A stretch of DNA of 12,355 bases from an uncultured Erysipelotrichaceae bacterium (GTDB taxonomy: Bacteria; Bacillota_I; Bacilli_A; Erysipelotrichales; Erysipelotrichaceae): assembly GCA_934692455.1 (NCBI GenBank), contig CAKUTY010000028.1, forward strand, positions 1 through 12,355. Direction: 5' to 3'. Position numbers and translations under genes: made by a program. Below the pieces are notes generated by a model, which was not told where the DNA came from, searched no databases, and worked only from the letters and a program-made list of their open reading frames with translations. The stretch's first letter is position 1. Every line of letters starts with the position of its first letter. This document shows, one piece after another, positions 7,270 to 12,355 of the stretch.

Positions 7270-8031
7270 CTAATAATAAACATTCGCAATAACTGGATAA
7301 TGATCAGTTGGATATATCGTGTTATAAGAAGATGTAATCTTATTAACTTCATCAATAGATAGATTATCTGATATAAAGATATGGTCTATTGGAAGGTGTT
7401 TATATAAGAAGGAACCAACATTGCCTCTAAGAGTTGATCCCATTTCATCATACGATAGGTCTTTTAATCTTTTGCTTAAAAGACGTAGGGCAGGCGACAA
7501 CCTAGTGCAGTTAAAATCACCACATAGAAGAGTAAAGTCACCTTGTTGGTACTTATGAATTATCTTAGAAAGAATAATTGCTTGCTTAGTACGAATAAAA
7601 GGGAAGTTAGCGTCTAAGTGGGTATTAAAGACAGTGAATGTTTTATTAGTTAGCTTGTCTTTTAAATAAACATAAGTAACGATACGAGGGAATTGAGAAA
7701 GAAGATACTTTGATCCTTTCTTGGTTACTGTATCTGATAGCCATAGAGTTTTGCCTTCTATTAGTTCGTATTTATCTTTGTTGAAAAGGATTGAAGAATA
7801 TTCATCACTTAAAAGAGAATGTCTTGATTCTCCAAAGATGGCATATTTGTTTAAAATATCTTTAAGATATGGGAACATTGAATCAGTTAGTTCTTGTACA
7901 CCGATGATGTCTGGTGCGTATTCTTCTAACATTGATTTAATAGCGGTTATTCTAATATTAAATGGTGGGTTGCCTGGTATGTTGGCTCCACTTGTTAATA
8001 AGTTTAGGCTCATAATTTTAAAAGAATTCAT
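7270..8031 (-). CDS. Endonuclease/exonuclease/phosphatase (EEP) family metal-dependent hydrolase
   Basis: The family holds Mg2+-dependent phosphodiesterases and nucleases such as exonuclease III, DNase I and sphingomyelinases. With the start at 8031 (253 aa) the visible active-site motifs are SLN (8-10), QEL with metal-binding E47, NTHLD with H138, GDFN (171-174), IDHIF (215-219) and TDHYP (242-246). No signal peptide is evident in this version, so the enzyme is likely cytoplasmic, and the substrate cannot be told. Start choice: the frame stays open to an ATG at 8217, but that extension would run through the promoter and T-box leader of asnB, lacks family motifs, and FKIMSLN is the normal first strand of the fold. 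No good Shine-Dalgarno precedes the ATG at 8031, nor the ATG at 8013, so the start is uncertain by a few codons. It is transcribed divergently from asnB and convergently to the Big_2 gene. Confidence 0.87.
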   Translation of the reverse strand: MNSFKIMSLNLLTSGANIPGNPPFNIRITAIKSMLEEYAPDIIGVQELTDSMFPYLKDILNKYAIFGESRHSLLSDEYSSILFNKDKYELIEGKTLWLSDTVTKKGSKYLLSQFPRIVTYVYLKDKLTNKTFTVFNTHLDANFPFIRTKQAIILSKIIHKYQQGDFTLLCGDFNCTRLSPALRLLSKRLKDLSYDEMGSTLRGNVGSFLYKHLPIDHIFISDNLSIDEVNKITSSYNTIYPTDHYPVIANVYY

Positions 8032-8090
8032 GAAGTTATTATATGACTTTATTAGATAGTATATTATTGAAACAATTTTCTGAAAATATA

Positions 8091-8119
8091 TTGACAAGTT
8101 TCTTAAAAAATAGTAAAAC
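8091..8119 (+). promoter_or_regulatory. Sigma-A-type promoter of the asnB leader
   Basis: A perfect -35 box TTGACA (8091-8096) and a 4/6 -10 box TAAAAC (8114-8119) are separated by 17 bp. Transcription would start near 8126, just before the first paired element of the T-box RNA. It lies in the divergent spacer shared with the EEP gene. Confidence 0.65.
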
Positions 8120-8125
8120 TTTTTC

Positions 8126-8386
8126 ATAAGCAAGGATAAGGAAAAGTAGGTATCTACGAAATTAAGTGAGTGGGGAGGTAGTGTGAACCCTGTATTTACG
8201 AGGTATTGAATGAACACCTAGGAGTTTCAAACCGAAGTAATAGTAGGCTTTGACGGAGTTGGACCGTTATCTTACCAAGTTTCAATGATAGTTGAAAGAG
8301 TGATTGGTTGTTTGATCAATAATTTGGGTGGTACCGCGGAGTTTTACAGTTCTTCGTCCCATGGGATGAAGGAACTGTTTTTTTAT
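8126..8386 (+). promoter_or_regulatory. T-box riboswitch leader, asparagine specifier (AAC), controlling asnB
   Basis: This RNA leader senses uncharged tRNA and lets transcription read into the gene. Visible parts: the AGTA motif at 8145-8148; the base of the specifier stem, TAGGT (8147-8151) pairing with ACCTA (8216-8220); the specifier AAC at 8213-8215 directly before the pairing arm, as expected for tRNA-Asn; the GNTG/GAACC-like distal region at 8176-8190; stem III, ACGG (8253-8256) with CCGT (8264-8267); the canonical T-box TGGGTGGTACCGCGG (8325-8339); and a terminator at 8346-8385. Low charged tRNA-Asn should favour the antiterminator and raise synthesis of asparagine synthetase. The leader's start is inferred from the promoter. 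Confidence 0.95.
8346..8386 (+). terminator. Regulated terminator of the T-box leader
   Basis: ACAGTTCTTCGTCCC (8346-8360) pairs with the segment at 8363-8378 with one bulged base and a G-U pair, across an AT loop. Seven T follow directly. It is the alternative to the antiterminator, whose conserved T-box sequence ends 7 bp upstream. Confidence 0.9.
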
Positions 8387-8402
8387 TTTTAGGAGGCGTA
8401 TT

Positions 8403-9974
8403 ATGTGTGGAATTATTGTATCAACTGATGTTTTAACTAAATTAGAAGATTTTAAAAAGGGTTTAGAAGCTTTATATGATAGGGGACCAGATGATTCTAA
8501 GATTGTAGATACAGGTGCTGGTTTATTGGGTTTTCAAAGATTAGCTATTATGGGTTTAACTAAAGAGGGTATGCAACCATTTGAAAAAGATGGTAAGTAT
8601 GTTGTTTGTAATGGTGAATTATATGGCTTTAGAGCAGTGAAGAAAGATCTTGAGAAGAAGGGTTATACTTTTGTGTCTGATTCTGATTGTGAGTTGTTGT
8701 TACCACTATATGAAGAATATGGACTTGATATGTTTGTTGGTTTAGATGCGGAATTTGCCCTTGTTATGTATGATCCAAAGCTTGGTTATATAGCTGCTAG
8801 AGATCCAATTGGTATCAGGCCATTATTCTATGGTTATACCGAAAATGGTAAGATTTGTTTTGGTTCTACTGTTTCTAGTCTTCTAACAATATGTAAGGAT
8901 ATTAAGGCTTTCCCTCCAGGTACTTATTATGTTGGTGATAAGTTTGTAGAGTATAGAAAGATATATGAGGCAAGTGATGTTGTTAGTGAGGGTGTTTTTA
9001 AGAATATTCATGATAAGTTGATTGCCGGTGTGTTAAAGAGAATGGATGCGGATGCAAAGGTAGGGTATTTGTTGTCTGGTGGATTAGATTCTTCTTTGGT
9101 TTGTGCGATTGCTCAAAAACATAGTGATAAGCCTATTCGTACTTTTTCTATTGGCATGGAAGATGATGCGATTGATTTAAAGTATGCTAGGAAGGTTGCC
9201 GATTATATTGGAAGTGAGCACACTGAGTTTAAGATGACTAAGGATGATATTTTAAGTGCTTTGCCAGAGGCTATTAAGATATTAGAGACTTGGGATATTA
9301 CAACCATTAGGGCTTCCTTGGGTATGTATATTTTGTGCAAGAAGATTCATGAGACTACTGATATCAAGGTTATTTTAACTGGTGAAGTGAGTGATGAATT
9401 GTTTGGTTATAAGTATACTGACTTTGCCCCTGATGCCAAGAGTTTTCAAGATGAGGCTACTAAGCGTGTTAGGGAATTATATATGTATGATGTGTTAAGG
9501 GCTGATAGATGTATTTCTTCTAATTCAATGGAAGGTAGGGTACCTTTTGGTGATTTAGATTTTGTAGAGTATGTGATGAGTATTGATCCAAGTCTTAAGA
9601 TGAATAAGTATGGTATGGGTAAGTATTTATTACGTCATGCGTTTGAGAGGGATGATTTATTGCCTAGGGAAATATTATTTAGGGATAAGGCAGCTTTTTC
9701 AGATGCAGTAGGACATTCTTTAGCTGATTATTTAAAGGAATATGCTGAAAGCAAGTATAGTGATAAGGAGTATGAAGATGGTGTTAAGAAGTATTCTTAT
9801 TGTCCACCTTTTACTAAAGAATCATTATTATATAGAGATATTTTTGAGTCTTATTATCCTGGTTTAGATTCTTTGATTGTTGATTATTGGATGCCTAATA
9901 AGTCTTGGAAGGGTTGTGATGTGAATGATCCTTCTGCTAGATATTTAAGTAATTATGGGGATAGTGCTAAATAG
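8403..9974 (+). CDS. asnB: Asparagine synthetase B, glutamine-hydrolysing
   Basis: Makes asparagine from aspartate, glutamine and ATP in the cytosol. The N-terminal glutaminase domain (about 1-185) starts with the nucleophile Cys2 and shows NGELY (70-74) and SDCE (94-97). The synthetase domain (about 200-520) has the pyrophosphate loop SGGLDSS (225-231), TTIRAS (300-305), GEVSDELF (327-334) and EGRVPF. At 523 aa it is close to the E. coli AsnB type (about 554) and clearly shorter than the 630-residue Bacillus type. AGGAGG at 8391-8396 lies 6 bases before the ATG. The Asn T-box upstream confirms the assignment independently. Oddity: the nearly invariant GEGSDE reads GEVSDE, and FGGY reads FGYK. 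Two further genes follow with only 34 and 1 bases between. Confidence 0.97.
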   Translation: MCGIIVSTDVLTKLEDFKKGLEALYDRGPDDSKIVDTGAGLLGFQRLAIMGLTKEGMQPFEKDGKYVVCNGELYGFRAVKKDLEKKGYTFVSDSDCELLLPLYEEYGLDMFVGLDAEFALVMYDPKLGYIAARDPIGIRPLFYGYTENGKICFGSTVSSLLTICKDIKAFPPGTYYVGDKFVEYRKIYEASDVVSEGVFKNIHDKLIAGVLKRMDADAKVGYLLSGGLDSSLVCAIAQKHSDKPIRTFSIGMEDDAIDLKYARKVADYIGSEHTEFKMTKDDILSALPEAIKILETWDITTIRASLGMYILCKKIHETTDIKVILTGEVSDELFGYKYTDFAPDAKSFQDEATKRVRELYMYDVLRADRCISSNSMEGRVPFGDLDFVEYVMSIDPSLKMNKYGMGKYLLRHAFERDDLLPREILFRDKAAFSDAVGHSLADYLKEYAESKYSDKEYEDGVKKYSYCPPFTKESLLYRDIFESYYPGLDSLIVDYWMPNKSWKGCDVNDPSARYLSNYGDSAK

Positions 9975-9976
9975 TT

Positions 9977-9996
9977 TGGTATACTCTTGTTAAGAG
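9977..9996 (+). promoter_or_regulatory. Possible extended -10 element plus small inverted repeat before the TPR gene
   Basis: TGGTATACT (9977-9985) fits an extended -10 (TGn plus TATACT). It is followed by CTCTT-GTT-AAGAG (9984-9996), which overlaps the ribosome binding site. No -35 box is present. A similar GTATACT followed by a CTT/AAG inverted repeat precedes the RNA ligase gene at 11701. An internal promoter is possible but unproven. Confidence 0.35.
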
Positions 9997-10008
9997 AGGT
10001 TGATAATA

Positions 10009-10944
10009 ATGAGTAGAGATTCAGAGAAGGCTATAAAGGCTGCAATGAAGTATTTGAGTGAGAATGCGACTGGTAATGAGAGTGAAGAAGAACTTAATGA
10101 TTTATTGAAGGAATTTATAGTTGATTATAATAGTAAGCTACATGATGATAATGTTGAGTTTACAGTTGATGATTATCTTGAGATGGCTGAAGAAGCTGAT
10201 TCTGACGAGGAAGAATTGGAATTTATTAATTTGGCATTGGACTTAGATCCTGATAATATTGACGCTCAGGTTAAGTTGATTGAGGCTGATTCTAAGACTT
10301 ATGAAGAAGAGATTGAAAGATTGAATGATAAGATTGAGGAAGTAAAGCTTAAATATAAAGATGATTACAAGAATTCGGTTGGTGAGTTCTATATGGTTTT
10401 CCATACAAGGCCTATTATAAGATTATATTATGGTTTGATGGTGGATTATATTGAGTGTAATATGCTTGGTAAGGCTAAGTCTATAGCTGAGGAAATCTTG
10501 CGATTAAATGAGAATGATAATCTTGGTGCTAGATATAATTTGATTGGCTTGTATGCTTATTTTGAAGAAGAAGATAAGGCTTTAGAGTTGGTTAAAAAGT
10601 ATGGCGATGAAGATAATCTTGAATCTCAATTTTTATTGAATCTAGCGATTCTTTATTATAAGAAGTGTGATTTTGTAAAGTCTGAGGAATATATTAAGCA
10701 ACTTAACAAGACAAATAAAAGCTTTAAAAAGTTCGCGAAGTCTTTTGAGGATTGCACTATTATGGATATGGTTTATGAGATTGATAGTCCTATGTATCAA
10801 AGGGGTACTTTAAATGAGTTGGTGATGGATTATGTTTCTAATCGATATTTATATAATTCAATGTTGTCTTTCTTTGACTTTGCACAAAGATGTTTAAAGA
10901 AAAAGCCTGCTAAGAAGAAGGCTAATAATAAGAAGTTGTCATAG
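10009..10944 (+). CDS. TPR/ST7-like repeat protein
   Basis: 311 residues, acidic and helical, with a lysine-rich end (about 296-311). Residues around 130-190 carry the run RPIIRLYYGL followed by an amphipathic helix and LRLNENDNLGARY. This is the pattern of ST7-like tetratricopeptide proteins (RPYMR, then LxLNPNDNQGxRY; recalled comparison). A second helical pair follows near 205-245. Such repeats bind proteins, and no catalytic motif is seen. The ATG at 10009 is preferred over the TTG at 10000 because GAGAGG (9994-9999) lies 9 bases before it. The gene is 34 bp after asnB with no terminator between, so it is probably expressed under the Asn T-box, perhaps also from a weak internal promoter. 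The stop lies one base before the next ATG. Function unknown. Confidence 0.82.
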   Translation: MSRDSEKAIKAAMKYLSENATGNESEEELNDLLKEFIVDYNSKLHDDNVEFTVDDYLEMAEEADSDEEELEFINLALDLDPDNIDAQVKLIEADSKTYEEEIERLNDKIEEVKLKYKDDYKNSVGEFYMVFHTRPIIRLYYGLMVDYIECNMLGKAKSIAEEILRLNENDNLGARYNLIGLYAYFEEEDKALELVKKYGDEDNLESQFLLNLAILYYKKCDFVKSEEYIKQLNKTNKSFKKFAKSFEDCTIMDMVYEIDSPMYQRGTLNELVMDYVSNRYLYNSMLSFFDFAQRCLKKKPAKKKANNKKLS

Positions 10945-10945
10945 T

Positions 10946-11653
10946 ATGAGTTTGAGGATTGTTTCTAAGGATATTAAATATTTGGATGTAGATGTAGTAG
11001 TTGATGCTACATCTATTTTGTCTTGTAAAGATGAAACAGTTTTAAGAAAGTTTTATAGGAATTGTTTAAGCATGGATGTTAATAGTCTTGCGATTCCTTT
11101 GGTTCCTTTTAAGGATTCAGAGTTTTCTAGGGAAGATGGTCTGATGATTGCCTTGGATGAACTTAATAATAATTTGGATGTTTATATTTTATGTGAAAAT
11201 TTATTTGAATATGATGATTTAGATGCTTATTTATATGGCTTTAAAATTGAAGATTCAAGAATTGATTATCGTATAGAGACGCCAAAAGAACTAGAAGATA
11301 GGCTTGCTCATTTGAAAGATACTTTCTCGGAATATTTGATGTATCTTATAGGGCAAAATGGTTTAACTAATACAGAAGTCTATAAGATGGCTATGCTTAG
11401 TAAGAAGGTCTTTTCTAAGATTAAAAACGATCCTATGTATCATCCAAATAGGAATACTGCCTTGCGTTTGTGTGTTGGCGCTAAGTTAAATATGGATCAA
11501 ACAAAGGAGCTGCTTGCAAGGGCTGGATATGCATTATCACCTTGTGATAAAACGGATATTGTGTTTTCTTATTTTATTGAGAATAAGAAATATGACATTA
11601 TTGAATTGGATATCCAGTTAGAAAAATATGGGGAACATTGTATCATATTCTAG
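10946..11653 (+). CDS. Shrunken macro-domain protein with helical (HTH-like) C-terminal domain
   Basis: 235 residues. The N-terminal half reads as a macro domain with its centre missing. VDVVVDAT (15-22) matches the first strands, then the chain jumps to the later helix and strand (YRNCL 37-41, SLAIPLVP 47-54) and VYILCEN (79-85). The segment that normally holds the ADP-ribose-binding Asn and the GGG loop is absent, so nucleotide binding is doubtful. Residues about 126-235 match, from memory, the C-terminal module of a common group of Firmicute macro proteins (FSEYLMYLIGQNGLTNTEVY, then KVFSKIK and a second helical hairpin), which looks like a helix-turn-helix fold. The macro part is inferred from the alignment pattern. 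Start: ATG one base after the upstream TAG with no clear Shine-Dalgarno, so translation is probably coupled. Last gene of the asnB unit. Molecular role unknown. Confidence 0.82.
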   Translation: MSLRIVSKDIKYLDVDVVVDATSILSCKDETVLRKFYRNCLSMDVNSLAIPLVPFKDSEFSREDGLMIALDELNNNLDVYILCENLFEYDDLDAYLYGFKIEDSRIDYRIETPKELEDRLAHLKDTFSEYLMYLIGQNGLTNTEVYKMAMLSKKVFSKIKNDPMYHPNRNTALRLCVGAKLNMDQTKELLARAGYALSPCDKTDIVFSYFIENKKYDIIELDIQLEKYGEHCIIF

Positions 11654-11662
11654 TTAAATTAG

Positions 11663-11690
11663 GGTCGCTTAACAAGCGACCTGTTTTTTT
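11663..11690 (+). terminator. Rho-independent terminator of the asnB operon
   Basis: GGTCGCTT (11663-11670) and AAGCGACC (11674-11681) form a perfect 8-bp GC-rich stem with a 3-base loop, followed by TG and seven T. It begins 10 bases after the stop of the macro-like gene. Confidence 0.93.
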
Positions 11691-11700
11691 GTCTCTTCTA

Positions 11701-11720
11701 GTATACTTAAGTAACTTAAG
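11701..11720 (+). promoter_or_regulatory. Putative -10 element and palindromic operator before the RNA ligase gene
   Basis: TATACT (11702-11707) could be a -10 box. It overlaps the perfect palindrome CTTAAGT-A-ACTTAAG (11706-11720). No -35 consensus is found at the right distance, since that position falls in the preceding terminator. A regulator bound to the palindrome would cover the start of transcription. Role inferred from position. Confidence 0.45.
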
Positions 11721-11737
11721 AAGAAGGAGAGTTAAAA

Positions 11738-12355
11738 ATGGAATACAAATCATATCAACATATTGAGAAATTAGGCAGAGAAGAGTGTGAAGGAATCTTG
11801 AATGGAACCGTTACAATACAGCCCAAGATTGATGGCACTAATAGTGTTGTTTGGTTGGGTGATGATGGCAATTTGCATGCAGGTTCTCGTAAAAGAGAAT
11901 TATGTTTAGATAACGATAATGCAGGTTTTATGGCAATGATTATTAAGGATCAAAAGGTAAAGGAGTATCTAATTAAGCATCCTAATCATTATGTTTTTGG
12001 AGAATATCTAGTTCCTCATACTATTAGAACTTATGATAGTGATGCATGGAAGAAGTTTTATATTTTTGATGTGTTTGAGTTGGATGGCGATTATGGAAGA
12101 TATCTTTCTTATGATGAGTATGTTCCTTTACTGGAAGAGTATGGTTTAACTTATATACCAGAGATTGCTAGACTTGAAAATCCAACTATTGATGAAGTAG
12201 CTGCTTGTATTAATAAGACTCATTATTTGATGCCGGAGGGTAAAACACCTGAGGGTGTAATTGCGAAAAATTATAATTATAAGAATAAGTGGGGCCATGT
12301 GGTTTGGGGTAAGATTGTGTCTGAAGAATTCTTTAATAGAAAGACAATATTAAGA
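11738..12355 (+). CDS. ATP-dependent RNA ligase, Rnl2-like nucleotidyltransferase (3' end outside window)
   Basis: 206 codons are open to the window edge with no stop. Enzymes of this family join RNA ends through a lysine-AMP intermediate. Visible motifs: I, KIDG with adenylated K30 (30-33); Ia, SR (50-51); III, FGEY (87-90); IIIa, FYIFDVF (107-113); IV, PEGVIAK (171-177); and a motif V-like WGKIV (190-194) that has only the second of the usual two lysines. All catalytic landmarks are therefore inside the window, and only the C-terminal part is cut off. AAGGAG at 11724-11729 precedes the ATG by 8 bases. It follows a terminator and has its own palindrome upstream, so it probably starts a new transcript. 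Bacterial relatives often sit beside an end-healing kinase or phosphatase, which would lie beyond the edge (inference). The family call is firm; RNA rather than DNA as substrate rests on motif III and IV style. Confidence 0.88.
   Translation, partial: MEYKSYQHIEKLGREECEGILNGTVTIQPKIDGTNSVVWLGDDGNLHAGSRKRELCLDNDNAGFMAMIIKDQKVKEYLIKHPNHYVFGEYLVPHTIRTYDSDAWKKFYIFDVFELDGDYGRYLSYDEYVPLLEEYGLTYIPEIARLENPTIDEVAACINKTHYLMPEGKTPEGVIAKNYNYKNKWGHVVWGKIVSEEFFNRKTILR

Noticed and set aside
8032..8217. N-terminal extension of the EEP protein to the ATG at 8217
   Set aside because: It runs antisense through the asnB promoter and the specifier stem of the T-box, has no family motifs and no ribosome binding site.
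10000..10008. TTG start for the TPR gene at 10000
   Set aside because: It would overlap the GAGAGG ribosome binding site, which is correctly spaced for the ATG at 10009.
1..12355. Reassigned UGA codon suggested by the lack of TGA stops
   Set aside because: Only seven stop codons are visible, no in-frame TGA occurs in the genes, and tryptophan is encoded by TGG, so ordinary low-GC codon bias is enough.

Overview
The window comes from a low-GC Gram-positive chromosome. The evidence is AT-rich sequence, consensus AGGAGG-type ribosome binding sites, a tRNA-sensing T-box leader, a PTS sugar operon and U-tailed hairpin terminators. The gene mix suggests a gut-type Firmicute, possibly of the Erysipelotrichia group, but that placement is from general resemblance and is not proven. 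Every stop codon seen is TAA or TAG, and tryptophan is TGG. No rRNA, tRNA, CRISPR array, transposase or phage gene was found.

Layout. (1) Positions 1-1996: the 3' end of an alpha-glucoside-type PTS EIICB gene and a GH4 6-phospho-alpha-glucosidase with the diagnostic CDMP motif, forming an uptake-and-cleavage operon closed by a hairpin at 2060-2101. (2) Positions 1997-2251: a spacer with that terminator, a perfect 18-bp inverted repeat and a short direct repeat. (3) Positions 2252-7057: a 1088-residue helicase IV-like SF1 protein with an inserted PD-(D/E)XK-like nuclease module, two zinc clusters and a C-terminal RQC winged helix. It is followed 39 bp later by a membrane-anchored protein with Big_2-like domains and a Cys/His tail, then a strong terminator. 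(4) Positions 7270-8031, minus strand: an endonuclease/exonuclease/phosphatase (EEP) family enzyme followed by two tandem terminators. (5) Positions 8091-11690: a promoter and T-box leader with an AAC (Asn) specifier, asnB, a TPR/ST7-like protein and a small protein made of a shrunken macro domain plus a helical C-terminal module. This unit ends in a terminator. (6) Positions 11738-12355: the 5' part of an ATP-dependent RNA ligase gene preceded by a palindrome.

How they work together. The sugar operon imports a disaccharide as its phosphate ester and hydrolyses it. asnB is switched by uncharged tRNA-Asn, and the two downstream genes probably share the read-through. The helicase, the EEP enzyme and the RNA ligase are all nucleic-acid or phosphoester enzymes, but nothing in the sequence shows that they form one system. 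The most unusual item is the composite helicase. Next are the macro-like protein, whose ADP-ribose-binding segment appears deleted, and the RNA ligase at the right edge, whose partners lie outside the window.
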